From contig JAKEEN010000194.1 of the NCBI GenBank assembly GCA_022616575.1, positions 1 to 10,805 of the forward strand: a stretch of 10,805 nt of DNA. Direction: 5' to 3'. Shown here piece after piece: positions 1-7,227 of this stretch; positions within the stretch are counted from its first letter, which is position 1, and each line of letters starts with the position of its first letter. Below the pieces are notes generated by a model that saw only the letters and a program-made list of their open reading frames with translations, ran no database searches and was not told the origin of the DNA. The stretch is from Flammeovirgaceae bacterium (lineage in GTDB: Bacteria; Bacteroidota; Bacteroidia; Cytophagales; Cyclobacteriaceae). Position numbers and translations under genes: made by a program.

Positions 1-1
1 C

Positions 2-433
2 ATGTGTAAGATTACCACCTTTCTGTTTTTACTCGTAAACCTTTCGTCAGTTGCACAAACTCAGCTTGATAAAGACCAGATAATTGAAGCTGATAAACAG
101 TTGAACTTGCTGATTACGCAACACAATGCACAAAAGGCCGAATCTTTTTATGCTTCTGATTTTATATTAACTACATCTTCGGGAGCCGTTAAGCTGAAGA
201 AAGATATACTCACTGAAATAGCCACCCCTGAACTGCAGCTTGAGGAGAATGAAACTTCAAATGTTACAGTGCGCATACTCGAGACGACAGCTGTTTTGAC
301 GGGTGTGCTTCACCAAAAAGGCTCTTATAAAGGAAAAGTATTTGATGTAAAATTAAATGTAACAGACACCTGGGTAAAAACAGCTGACGGTTGGAAAATA
401 CTGGCAGGACACGCAAGTGTCATCACCCCTTAA
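2..433 (+). CDS. Secreted NTF2-like (DUF4440/SnoaL-type) protein
   Basis: Predicted 143-residue exported protein of the NTF2-like fold. Residues 1-18 form a signal peptide: a short Cys-Lys start, a hydrophobic stretch ending in LVNLSSVA, and a plausible cleavage after Ala18 before Gln19. The mature part has the helix-rich beginning (AD.QLN.L..QHNA...ESFYASDF) and the C-terminal strand pattern D-T-W-V-K-T-A-D-G-W-K-I-L-A-G-H-A-S, typical of DUF4440 proteins, in which a cone-shaped pocket binds or turns over small molecules. No specific substrate can be named. Only one base precedes the ATG, so the start cannot be verified and the gene could begin upstream. It ends nine bases before the EamA transporter gene and is probably cotranscribed with it. 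The family call is fairly secure, the function unknown. Confidence 0.75.
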   Translation: MCKITTFLFLLVNLSSVAQTQLDKDQIIEADKQLNLLITQHNAQKAESFYASDFILTTSSGAVKLKKDILTEIATPELQLEENETSNVTVRILETTAVLTGVLHQKGSYKGKVFDVKLNVTDTWVKTADGWKILAGHASVITP

Positions 434-442
434 ATAATATCG

Positions 443-1369
443 ATGAACAATCGAAGTTTGATAATTGCATATTTAGCCCTCGCAGCGGTGTGCCTCATAT
501 GGGGCACTACGTACTTAGCACTGCGTATTGCTGTAACCCACTTTCCTCCTTTCTTGTTCTCAGGCATACGTCAGGTGGCAGCCGGGTTAATTCTTCTCAT
601 TTTCATGTTGACATTGGGTAAGCAAAAATTACCTTCTCGTCATGCAATGCTGCAACAAGCTTTTGGTGGATTTTTGATGATGACTCTCGGTAATGGTTTT
701 GTAGCGTGGGGCGAGATGTATATTCCCAGCGGCATTGCAGCTATCATCTGTTCACTCATGCCGATTTGGGTCATACTGATTAATCTCACAGTGAACAAGG
801 ATGAAAGGCCAACGGTGCCTATCATCATCGGGGTGGCCCTTGGCATGCTGGGCATCATTATGATTTTTGGTGAGCACCTGTCAGACTTTTCAAATACCCA
901 ATACCTGATGGGTATTGCAATGACTTTCCTGGCAACCATAAGCTGGGCAAGTGGCAGCGTTTGGATTAAGAAGAGAAATTTACAGAGCAACCCATTTATG
1001 AATGCGGGGCTACAGATGTTTTTTGGCGGGTTGTTTATGTTGCCTTGTAGCTTGTTGGTTGATGATCTTACAAACATTCAATGGACAAGTGAAGCCGTGT
1101 ATTCCATGCTTTACCTGATTGTGTTTGGTTCGTTAGCAGCCTACACTTGTTATTCGTATGCGTTGAGAAAACTTCCGATGACAATCGTTTCTATGTATGC
1201 GTACATCAATCCGTTGGTTGCCGTGGTGTTAGGCTGGATGGTGTTAGACGAAAAATTGAACATCCGGATTATTTCTGCAATTTTAATAACGGTAGCCGGC
1301 ATTTATATAGTAAATAAAGGATATCAACTTCGTGACTTATGGAGAGCGCAATTTTCGGAAGGCCGATGA
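443..1369 (+). CDS. EamA-family (drug/metabolite superfamily) exporter
   Basis: A 308-residue inner-membrane protein with about ten hydrophobic segments arranged as two EamA repeats (roughly residues 8-145 and 155-292). Family marks include LIWGTTYLALR at 18-28 near the start of repeat one, GNGFVAWGEMYIPSG around 83-97, and the final-repeat signature YINPLVAVVLGWMVLDE at 254-270. Length matches the ~300-residue norm. Such proteins typically export amino acids, amines, nucleotides or drugs by proton antiport; the substrate here is not determinable. The ATG follows the upstream stop by nine bases, and the TGA overlaps the next gene's ATG in an ATGA motif, so it is probably in one transcript with the NTF2-like protein, cupin and acetyltransferase. 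The neighbouring GNAT and amino-acid enzymes make amino-acid or amine export a reasonable guess, no more. Confidence 0.9.
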   Translation: MNNRSLIIAYLALAAVCLIWGTTYLALRIAVTHFPPFLFSGIRQVAAGLILLIFMLTLGKQKLPSRHAMLQQAFGGFLMMTLGNGFVAWGEMYIPSGIAAIICSLMPIWVILINLTVNKDERPTVPIIIGVALGMLGIIMIFGEHLSDFSNTQYLMGIAMTFLATISWASGSVWIKKRNLQSNPFMNAGLQMFFGGLFMLPCSLLVDDLTNIQWTSEAVYSMLYLIVFGSLAAYTCYSYALRKLPMTIVSMYAYINPLVAVVLGWMVLDEKLNIRIISAILITVAGIYIVNKGYQLRDLWRAQFSEGR

Positions 1370-1743
1370 ACCAGGTAATTCCATTTCATGCGATTGCCTG
1401 GAATAGTGTACAGGCTACTGAGCATCCTGGTGATCAGGGCGTGGCGTATTGGCGAACGTTGAATTTCCCCAACCTTCGATTGAGGGTGGTGGAATATTCT
1501 CCCGGCTACCTGGCAAATCACTGGTGCACCAAAGGTCATGTTTTGTATGTACTTGAGGGTGAAATCATCACGGAATTAAAATCAGGAGAGCGGGTAGTTT
1601 TACGCGAAGGCATGAGCTACCAGGTGTCGGATGATGTGAGTGCACACCGCAGTTATTCCGAAAAAGGAGCAAGGCTTTTTATTGTTGATGGCGACTTTCT
1701 AAAAATCAGTACTACGCAACACACTAAAGGTGTATGGATGTAA
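1366..1743 (+). CDS. DHCW-motif cupin-fold protein
   Basis: A 125-residue single-domain cupin. It has the order seen in the family usually annotated as DHCW-motif cupin: PFHAIAW near the start, TEHPG(D)QG..YW at 18-29, RVVEYSPGYLANHWCTKGH at 40-58, an LEGE turn at 63-66, and the MSYQVSDD...HR ending with FIVDGDFL. The family motif reads A-D-H-W-C-x-K-G-H as I know it; here the Asp is Asn51, while His52, Cys54 and His58 are kept as possible metal ligands. I chose ATG 1366 because it overlaps the transporter stop (ATGA), has GGAAGG just upstream, and gives the family N-terminus; an in-frame ATG at 1339 would add nine residues lying inside the transporter gene. Its end overlaps the acetyltransferase by ten bases. 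Substrate unknown. Confidence 0.85.
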   Translation: MNQVIPFHAIAWNSVQATEHPGDQGVAYWRTLNFPNLRLRVVEYSPGYLANHWCTKGHVLYVLEGEIITELKSGERVVLREGMSYQVSDDVSAHRSYSEKGARLFIVDGDFLKISTTQHTKGVWM

Positions 1744-2204
1744 CCACCGAAAAAGTTACAGTAAAGGAATATGAACCTGAATTGCAACCGTGGTTCGAAA
1801 AATTGAACCGCGATTGGATTGAGAAATATTTTTGGATGGAACCGATCGACTTTGAAGTATTGCAACATCCAGACAAGCACATTATAGAAAAAGGTGGTTA
1901 TATTTTTTTTGTGTCGTTAAATAATGAGGTTGCAGGTACAGTGGCTTTGAAATTTGTAGAACCGGGTGTCTATGAATTCACCAAGATGGCTGTCGATGAA
2001 AAATTCCAGGGAAAGAAACTCGGCCAGCGATTAGCTGAAGCAGCCATTGAAAAAGCACGTCAGCACAAAGCCTCTAAAATTATTTTATATTCCAATACAA
2101 TTTTAGGCCCCGCGATCAATCTATACAGAAAGTTAGAGTTTGTAGAAGTGCCAGTTGACGGACCGTACGAGCGTAGCAATATTAAAATGGAGTTGATATT
2201 GTAA
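1734..2204 (+). CDS. GNAT-family N-acetyltransferase
   Basis: A 156-residue protein with a complete GNAT domain covering nearly all of it. The acetyl-CoA binding loop is FQGKKLGQRLAE at 91-102 (pattern Q-G-x-x-x-G), preceded by the strand EFTKMAVDEK (motif A), with YRKLEFVEVP at 131-140 as the usual C-terminal helix-strand (motif B). It would transfer an acetyl group from acetyl-CoA to an amine on a small molecule or protein. The acceptor is unknown. The gene overlaps the cupin end by ten bases (GTATGGATGTAA), implying translational coupling. A PaiB-like gene lies 3.3 kb downstream; in Bacillus the paiAB pair couples a polyamine acetyltransferase with PaiB, so a polyamine acceptor is possible but unproven. 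Confidence 0.88.
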   Translation: MDVTTEKVTVKEYEPELQPWFEKLNRDWIEKYFWMEPIDFEVLQHPDKHIIEKGGYIFFVSLNNEVAGTVALKFVEPGVYEFTKMAVDEKFQGKKLGQRLAEAAIEKARQHKASKIILYSNTILGPAINLYRKLEFVEVPVDGPYERSNIKMELIL

Positions 2205-2205
2205 A

Positions 2206-2275
2206 GTTTCCCGCAAAGGGTGCAGCTAATTCGCGGATTTGAATAACAATCTTTTAGCGGTCATAAGCGAGATCA
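2206..2275. repeat. Possible degenerate intergenic imperfect-palindrome repeat
   Basis: This 99-base gap between the acetyltransferase and thioesterase genes contains CCGCAAAGGGTGCA on the left and TTTTAGCGGTCATAAGCGA on the right. These resemble the GCAAAG-rich / TTAGCG-rich arms of short dispersed repeats common between genes in Bacteroidota genomes. The arms are imperfect and only one copy is in the window, so this is recognition by pattern rather than proof. It separates two coding blocks and could carry transcription signals. I see no clear Bacteroidota promoter (TTG and TAnnTTTG at correct spacing) here. Confidence 0.3.
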
Positions 2276-2303
2276 GTTGGAAAAAATCAAAATCACTTGA
2301 AGC

Positions 2304-2786
2304 ATGATAAAAAGACCCGAAAGCCAGGTATTAATTCGCTTCCCGGATTGCGATCCGTTCAATCACCTTAACAATTCACGCTACATCGACTATTTTATTA
2401 ATGCACGCGAAGATCATTTGATGAAGTATTATCAGTTTAGTCCGTATGAGTTGGTGAAGTCTCACGGAGTGAGCTGGGTAGTTACACAAAATCAAATAGC
2501 TTATTTAAGGCCCGCCATGATGATGGAACCTGTTACTATTCAAACACGGGTATTGAGGTTCAGGCCTAAGGATATTTTGGTGGAGATGACGATGTGGGAC
2601 GCTAACAAGCAAAGTTTAAAAGCCGTATTGTGGACGACCTTCACACACATTAATTTTAAGACTGGGAAATCTGAAATACATTCTCAGGAGCTTACGGAAC
2701 GATTTCAGAAGTTAGAAGACCCGCTTCCGGGAGATATCCCATTTGAAGAACGAGTTCGCGCAATAAAAAATAATGGTTATGAGTAA
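2304..2786 (+). CDS. Acyl-CoA thioesterase, 4HBT/YbgC-type hotdog fold
   Basis: A 160-residue single hotdog-domain protein. Residues 11-35 carry the classical active-site pattern: R-F-x-D-x-D-P-F-N-H-L-N-N-x-x-Y followed by a helix with ..F.NAREDHL. Asp17 of D-P-F-N-H-L-N-N is the expected catalytic residue. The remaining strands (V.W.V....I.Y..PA....PV.I.T.V..., then VEMTMWD and AVLWTTFTHINF) fit the 4-hydroxybenzoyl-CoA thioesterase family, which hydrolyses acyl-CoA thioesters in the cytoplasm. Acyl specificity cannot be read. The ATG is preceded by an AT-rich stretch and an untranslated gap of 99 bases, so it may be the first gene of a transcript. Its end overlaps the DinB gene by 14 bases. 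Confidence 0.88.
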   Translation: MIKRPESQVLIRFPDCDPFNHLNNSRYIDYFINAREDHLMKYYQFSPYELVKSHGVSWVVTQNQIAYLRPAMMMEPVTIQTRVLRFRPKDILVEMTMWDANKQSLKAVLWTTFTHINFKTGKSEIHSQELTERFQKLEDPLPGDIPFEERVRAIKNNGYE

Positions 2787-3288
2787 TGAAGTGCCCTGGT
2801 TTGAACGGAAACTAACGTTTGGCTATCCGGCAGAAATGCTTCCCTATTATCTTGAGCGTTTACAAGGAACCATCGTCAGGATGCAAGAGAAGGTAAAAAA
2901 TGTTCCTGATAGTATTTTATCAGAGAGATATAATGGAAAGTGGAGCATTAAGCAAAACATAGGCCACCTGGCAGAAGTTGACGAAGTTGCTAACAAGCGA
3001 TTAGATGAAATGGTGAAAGGCGTGGAGGTGATGTCGCCAGCGGTGTTTGAACCGAAAGATTACAATCCCATTCCAATTCAAGAAGTGCTCACCTATTTCA
3101 AAACGACACGCTTAGCCAATTTAGCTAAATATCAATCGTTGTCTTCGGGTGATCTATTGAAATCTTCTGTGCATCCGAGATTAAAAGTAAAAATGACACC
3201 GGTAGATCTGGCTTGGTTCGATGCCGAACATGACGATCATCACTTGGTAAAGATCAGCCAGATATTGGAAAATTACGCAAAGGCATGA
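2773..3288 (+). CDS. DinB-family (DinB_2) metalloenzyme-like protein
   Basis: A 171-residue four-helix-bundle protein of the DinB/YfiT type. The metal triad is visible as His65 in WSIKQNIGHLAEVDE and His153 plus His156 or His157 in DAEHDDHHLVKI. The central helix start N-G-K-W-S-I-K-Q-N-I-G-H-L is the usual family hallmark. Members include thiol S-transferases using bacillithiol or mycothiol, and many uncharacterised hydrolases; activity here cannot be assigned. The ATG at 2773 lies within the thioesterase 3' end; an in-frame ATG at 2779 would remove only two residues and is equally plausible. The stop overlaps the OsmC start by four bases (ATGA). Placement next to OsmC suits a thiol or stress-detoxification role, by inference. 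Confidence 0.85.
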   Translation: MVMSNEVPWFERKLTFGYPAEMLPYYLERLQGTIVRMQEKVKNVPDSILSERYNGKWSIKQNIGHLAEVDEVANKRLDEMVKGVEVMSPAVFEPKDYNPIPIQEVLTYFKTTRLANLAKYQSLSSGDLLKSSVHPRLKVKMTPVDLAWFDAEHDDHHLVKISQILENYAKA

Positions 3289-3749
3289 AGCAGCATATTT
3301 ATAAATCAACGGTAGCCTGGACCGGCAATCGCGGCACGGGAACTTCTGAATATAAGGCATATGATCGCGATCATGTTATTTCGACTGATGGAAAACCGGA
3401 AATCCTTTGCTCTTCAGATCCATCATTCAGAGGAGATGTTTCACGTTACAGTCCTGAAGATTTGTTAGTAAGTTCACTTTCAAGCTGTCATATGCTATGG
3501 TATTTGCACCTCTGTGCCGTGAATGGAGTAATTGTTTTGGCTTATGTTGACCACGCCTCCGGTATAATGATCGAGCATAAGGACGGAAGCGGTGAGTTTA
3601 CCGAGGTAACCCTTTATCCGGTTGTGAAAGTAAAAGATGTGTCAATGAAAGAAAAAGCAAATCAACTTCATCAGGATGCGCATAAGATGTGCTTTATCGC
3701 ACGCTCTGTCAATTTTCCGGTGAAGCATAACCCGGTTGTTACAATCTAA
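3285..3749 (+). CDS. OsmC-family peroxiredoxin-like protein
   Basis: A 154-residue protein of the OsmC/Ohr superfamily. These act as cytoplasmic thiol peroxidases on organic hydroperoxides. The two reactive cysteines are visible: Cys68 in SPEDLLVSSLSSCHMLW (peroxidatic, at the helix start) and Cys136 in AHKMCFIARSVNFPV (resolving). The end V.HNPVV.I is also typical. The divergence from classical OsmC/Ohr and the extra Cys42 and Cys77 mean the physiological reductant and substrate are uncertain. The start ATG overlaps the DinB stop by four bases, indicating translational coupling. The DUF1272 gene begins 14 bases after its stop. Confidence 0.9.
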   Translation: MKQHIYKSTVAWTGNRGTGTSEYKAYDRDHVISTDGKPEILCSSDPSFRGDVSRYSPEDLLVSSLSSCHMLWYLHLCAVNGVIVLAYVDHASGIMIEHKDGSGEFTEVTLYPVVKVKDVSMKEKANQLHQDAHKMCFIARSVNFPVKHNPVVTI

Positions 3750-3763
3750 AACCTGAAATTTGT

Positions 3764-4054
3764 ATGCTTGAGATAAGATCTGCTTGTGAAAACTGTGGTA
3801 AGGATTTACCAAATAATTGCACAGATGCCATGATTTGCACCTTTGAGTGTACGTTTTGCGCAGACTGCGTAAGTAATGTGCTTCATAATGTCTGCCCCAA
3901 TTGTGGAGGAGGATTTGAGAAACGACCTGTAAGACCGAAAGAAAAACTGATTAAGTATCCTTCCCATGCGGAGAAATATATCAGGCCGGTTGACCGTGTG
4001 AAGTTTGAGCCTCTACTTCAAAAAAACATGGCTATTAAACCAAGTGAAAGGTAA
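3764..4054 (+). CDS. DUF1272 zinc-ribbon-like protein
   Basis: A 96-residue protein whose first ~55 residues are a cysteine-rich DUF1272 domain. Nine cysteines are present (8, 11, 19, 25, 29, 32, 35, 44, 47), arranged as C-E-N-C, C-x3-C-x2-C-x2-C and C-P-N-C-G-G, followed by FEKRPVRP, which matches the family consensus (C-E-x-C-x-K-D-L-P ... C-T-F-E-C-T-F-C-x-D-C ... C-P-N-C-G-G). It very probably binds zinc. No enzymatic function is known for the family. The tail (residues 56-96) is basic and extends past the minimal domain. It sits 14 bases after OsmC and probably shares its transcript. Confidence 0.88.
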   Translation: MLEIRSACENCGKDLPNNCTDAMICTFECTFCADCVSNVLHNVCPNCGGGFEKRPVRPKEKLIKYPSHAEKYIRPVDRVKFEPLLQKNMAIKPSER

Positions 4055-4055
4055 G

Positions 4056-4096
4056 CTCACTTTCCTCCTTTGGAGGGGTGGGTAAGTATTTTTTTT
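4056..4096 (+). terminator. Candidate intrinsic terminator / dispersed hairpin
   Basis: A two-part stem: CTCAC (4056-4060) with GTGGG (4078-4082, one G-U pair), then CCTCC (4064-4068) with GGAGG (4072-4076) closing a TTT loop. Eight T residues at 4089-4096 follow, six bases after the stem. This fits a rho-independent terminator for the upstream block, though the spacing to the T run is looser than ideal. The CCTCC-TTT-GGAGG core also resembles short intergenic repeats of Bacteroidota, so it may be a mobile palindrome instead. Confidence 0.4.
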
Positions 4097-4102
4097 AATA
4101 TT

Positions 4103-5491
4103 ATGCACGAACTACTAAAAAAAGATCTAAAAAATATCCCTTCAATACTTTCTCAGGCTAAGCGTCTGGCAGTCGAACATTTTGAAAGTCAGGATGAAAA
4201 ACCGGCAGGAAGATTGGTTCAGGATATTTCACTTGACGATTTGCCAATTAAGGGAATCGGGGCCGAACAGACACTCAATCATTTTGAAAGAAATTTCTCA
4301 ACCCAATTATCCAACTCGGCCGGATCGCGATATTTTGGTTTTGTCACAGGTGGTTCGACACCAGCTTCAGTTGTTGGAGACTGGCTCGTAAGCGCCTACG
4401 ATCAAAATGCTTGTGGAAGTAATGACTCAATCGCACCGCAAATAGAAAAACAAACCATGCATTTCTTCAAACAACTTTTTGGTTTGGATGATGCTTATTT
4501 CGGATCCTTTGTGACTGGTGCTACGATGGCAAATTTTGTTGGCCTTGCCCAAGCCAGGCATTGGGTCGGAGAACAATATGGAGTTGATTTTTCGAATGAA
4601 GGATTGATAAGACCCGTGAAGATATTGAGCGGTACTCCGCACTCCAGCATCATTAAATCACTTTCCATGCTCGGGGTTGGCAGAAAGTCAATGATTAAAG
4701 TTCCAACCCTGCCCGATCGTGAAGCGGTTGATTTAGAAGAGTTGGAGAGAAATCTTTGGGAAGCTTCTGCACCGCTGATTGTGGTTGCAAATGCCGGTAC
4801 GGTTAACACGGTTGACTTTGATGATCTGGAAGCAATCGGTCAATTAAAGAAAAAATATAATTTTTGGCTGCATGTTGATGCTGCCTTCGGTGGGTTTGCT
4901 TCGATATCAGAAAAATTCGCTCATTTGATGAAGGGCATCAATCATGCTGACAGCATTACCATCGATGCCCATAAGTGGCTGAACGTTCCGTACGATGCTG
5001 CGATGCAGTTTACCCGGCATCAATCAATTCAATTAAAAGTGTTTCAAAATAGTGCGGCTTACCTGAGTGACCCTGAAAAAAGTCCGGACTATTTTCACTA
5101 CACACCCGAAAATTCAAGACGCTGGCGTGCGCTTCCTTCATGGTTTAGTCTGGTGGCGTATGGGAAGGAAGGTCATTCGGAAATTGTAGAACGTAATTGT
5201 GAATTAGCAAAGCAACTGGGAGTTTGGATTGATTCATCGGAATCTTTTAAATTATTGTCACCGGTGCGGATGAATGTAGTGTGCTTCACATTAAAGAAAG
5301 AAAACTTTACGATTGAAGAAATTAATTCTTTCCTGGATCGCGTCCGTGATGATGGGCGCGCTTTCTTTACGCCAACTTTTTATAAGGGAGTTCCGGCTAT
5401 CCGGGCAGCCATATCTAACTGGCAAACAACAAGTGATGATATGGAGATTACGATTAATGCTTTAAAGGAATTAAGCTATGTACCTGCATAA
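4103..5491 (+). CDS. Group II PLP-dependent amino-acid decarboxylase
   Basis: A 462-residue enzyme of the aromatic-amino-acid / glutamate decarboxylase family (fold type I, group II). Visible marks: SRYFGFVTGGSTPASVVGDW (75-94) at the substrate entrance, TGATMANFVGL (138-148), His180 in SGTPHSSI (stacks on the PLP ring), the HVDAAFGGF motif at 257-265 with Asp259 for the pyridine nitrogen, and the PLP-binding Lys291 in IDAHKWLNVPYD. The C-terminal FFTPT...IRAAISNW is also family-like. It should convert an amino acid to an amine and CO2 in the cytoplasm; the substrate cannot be fixed from sequence. I chose ATG 4103; a TTG at 4070 in the same frame lies inside the upstream hairpin and adds a non-family N-terminus. 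Its end overlaps the PaiB-like gene by 14 bases. Confidence 0.9.
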   Translation: MHELLKKDLKNIPSILSQAKRLAVEHFESQDEKPAGRLVQDISLDDLPIKGIGAEQTLNHFERNFSTQLSNSAGSRYFGFVTGGSTPASVVGDWLVSAYDQNACGSNDSIAPQIEKQTMHFFKQLFGLDDAYFGSFVTGATMANFVGLAQARHWVGEQYGVDFSNEGLIRPVKILSGTPHSSIIKSLSMLGVGRKSMIKVPTLPDREAVDLEELERNLWEASAPLIVVANAGTVNTVDFDDLEAIGQLKKKYNFWLHVDAAFGGFASISEKFAHLMKGINHADSITIDAHKWLNVPYDAAMQFTRHQSIQLKVFQNSAAYLSDPEKSPDYFHYTPENSRRWRALPSWFSLVAYGKEGHSEIVERNCELAKQLGVWIDSSESFKLLSPVRMNVVCFTLKKENFTIEEINSFLDRVRDDGRAFFTPTFYKGVPAIRAAISNWQTTSDDMEITINALKELSYVPA

Positions 5492-6098
5492 ATATTCAGT
5501 TAATCAGAACGAGGCGGAGGTTCATGAATTTATCCGACAAAATGGATTTGGTATTTTAGTTACTAACGTGGATGGGAAACCGTGGGCTACACATACACCA
5601 ATGATCTTGAGTAATGACGGGAAATATTTGACTGGCCATGTTTCGAGAGCAAATGCTCAAGGAAGAGTTTTCCGTGATGAACCCGAAGTACTTGCAATCT
5701 TTCAGGGGCCGCACACCTATATTTCATCTTCGTGGTACGATCATGAAAATGTTCCCACCTGGAATTACATCATCGCACATGCGTATGGAAAAATCAAAAT
5801 CATTGAAGGAGATGAACTGTTTAATTCATTGAAGGATCTGGTGTACAAATACGAGAAACATTCGGCAAGGCCAGTTTCGGTTGAAGGCATGTCGCCCGAT
5901 TATGTGGCGCGCGAAATGAGGGGGATTGTCGGGTTCTCGATTGAAATATCCAACATCGAAGCCTCTTATAAACTTTCTCAAAATCGTGATGATAAAAATT
6001 ATAAAGAAATCATCAGGCAATTGAAAGCACGGGGCGATCATCAGTCATTGGAAATTGCAAAGAAAATGGAAAACCTTCGTAAAAAAATAAAAGTGTAG
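5478..6098 (+). CDS. PaiB-like FMN-binding negative transcriptional regulator
   Basis: A 206-residue FMN-binding split-barrel protein of the PaiB family. Signatures: WATHTPMIL (36-44), LTGHVSRANAQ (51-61), the GPHTYISSSWY block (77-87) followed by VPTWNY (92-97), and the C-terminal KLSQNR (165-170). The length is the usual ~205. Bacillus PaiB represses sporulation and protease genes, but the split-barrel fold and FMN pocket suggest an oxidoreductase or flavin-binding role in many members; the DNA-binding claim is weak for the family. The ATG lies within the 3' end of the decarboxylase gene, and the 14-base overlap suggests the two are made together. A gap of 45 bases precedes the aminotransferase gene. 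Confidence 0.88.
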   Translation: MYLHKYSVNQNEAEVHEFIRQNGFGILVTNVDGKPWATHTPMILSNDGKYLTGHVSRANAQGRVFRDEPEVLAIFQGPHTYISSSWYDHENVPTWNYIIAHAYGKIKIIEGDELFNSLKDLVYKYEKHSARPVSVEGMSPDYVAREMRGIVGFSIEISNIEASYKLSQNRDDKNYKEIIRQLKARGDHQSLEIAKKMENLRKKIKV

Positions 6099-6143
6099 GT
6101 CACCTCCCAAAAACTTTTTAACTTCCAATAAATTCAAAATCCC

Positions 6144-7214
6144 ATGACAACACTTACCGCACCCCTGTCCATTGAACGAATTGCAAAATCAAGAATTAGC
6201 GAAGTGGATTTTCAGCATCTCGAGTTCGGCAAGTTTATAGCTGATCACATGGCGATCGCATCGTATGCAAACGATAGGTGGGGTGAGCCCAAAATTGTTC
6301 CTTATGGGGATTTGCAAATGAGTCCAGCGATGTTGGCCCTTCACTATGGTCAGGCAATTTTTGAAGGGATGAAGGCATTCAAGATGAATGATGGAAGCAT
6401 CAATATCTTCAGACCACATAAACATTATGAACGGCTTCGCAAATCATTAGATAGAATGTGTATGCCGGATATCCCTGAGGACATGTTCATTCAGTCACTT
6501 CACACACTCATTCACTTAGACCGTGCGTGGGTTCCCGATAGTGAGGGTTCTTCCTTATACATCAGGCCGGTAGTCTTCGCATCCGAATCAAGGCTGGGCG
6601 TTAAAGTTTCTGATCAATATTTGTTCATTATCATGAATACCCCGGTAGGTGCATACCTCAACAAACCATATCGATTGAAAGTGGAGGATATTTATGTGCG
6701 CACCGCAGAAGGCGGAACCGGTTTTGCGAAATGTGCCGGAAACTATGGTGGGGCTTTTTATCCTACACAATTAGCTAAACAGCAGGGGTATGACCAGGTG
6801 TTGTGGACAGACCATAAAGATCATCAGTATATTGATGAAGTAGGTATGATGAATGTTATGCTTATGATTGAAGGAAAGCTAGTTACACCCAAATTGAACA
6901 GCGCTATCCTGGATGGAGTAACCCGTGATTCAATTTTAATATTAGCTAAGGAAATGGGGATTGAGACCGTAGAGAGAAGAATTAGTGTTGATGAACTCGC
7001 GGATGGATTAAAATCAGGAAAGATCACCGAGATGTTTGGTGCGGGTACTGCAGCGGTCGTGGCACCGATTGCATTAATTAATATTCATGGCAAGGATATT
7101 CAGATTCCGGTAGCAGGTGCACAAAGTTTTCAACAAAAAGTAAAACAGAAACTACTTGGTATTCGCATGGGTGTACTCCCTGATGTGCACGGTTGGAATT
7201 ATATAATAAAGTGA
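6144..7214 (+). CDS. ilvE: Branched-chain amino-acid aminotransferase (type II)
   Basis: A 356-residue PLP-dependent enzyme of fold type IV. It performs the last step of leucine, isoleucine and valine synthesis, or the first of their breakdown: amino transfer between 2-oxoglutarate/glutamate and the branched 2-oxoacids. Evidence: LHYGQAIFEGMKAF (65-78), FRPHKHYERLRKS (89-101), SLYIRPVVF (137-145), the catalytic Lys196 in GGTGFAKCAGNYGG, Glu232 in YIDEVGMMNVM, DGVTRDSIL (257-265) and EMFGAGTAAVVAPI (296-309). Length and motifs fit the long (TIGR ilvE_II type) group, not the short E. coli form. The ATG at 6144 follows a 45-base gap. The next gene starts 13 bases after the stop. Confidence 0.93.
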   Translation: MTTLTAPLSIERIAKSRISEVDFQHLEFGKFIADHMAIASYANDRWGEPKIVPYGDLQMSPAMLALHYGQAIFEGMKAFKMNDGSINIFRPHKHYERLRKSLDRMCMPDIPEDMFIQSLHTLIHLDRAWVPDSEGSSLYIRPVVFASESRLGVKVSDQYLFIIMNTPVGAYLNKPYRLKVEDIYVRTAEGGTGFAKCAGNYGGAFYPTQLAKQQGYDQVLWTDHKDHQYIDEVGMMNVMLMIEGKLVTPKLNSAILDGVTRDSILILAKEMGIETVERRISVDELADGLKSGKITEMFGAGTAAVVAPIALINIHGKDIQIPVAGAQSFQQKVKQKLLGIRMGVLPDVHGWNYIIK

Positions 7215-7227
7215 GCGCTGATTGAGC

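Noticed and set aside
391..621. Alternative-frame reading frame on the + strand
   Set aside because: It lies across the end of the NTF2-like gene and the start of the EamA gene, both well supported by family motifs.
1339..1365. Earlier ATG for the cupin
   Set aside because: It would add nine non-family residues inside the transporter; ATG 1366 overlaps the stop as ATGA and fits the family start.
4070..4102. TTG start adding 11 residues to the decarboxylase
   Set aside because: The codon lies in a hairpin and the added residues do not match the family; ATG 4103 gives a normal N-terminus.
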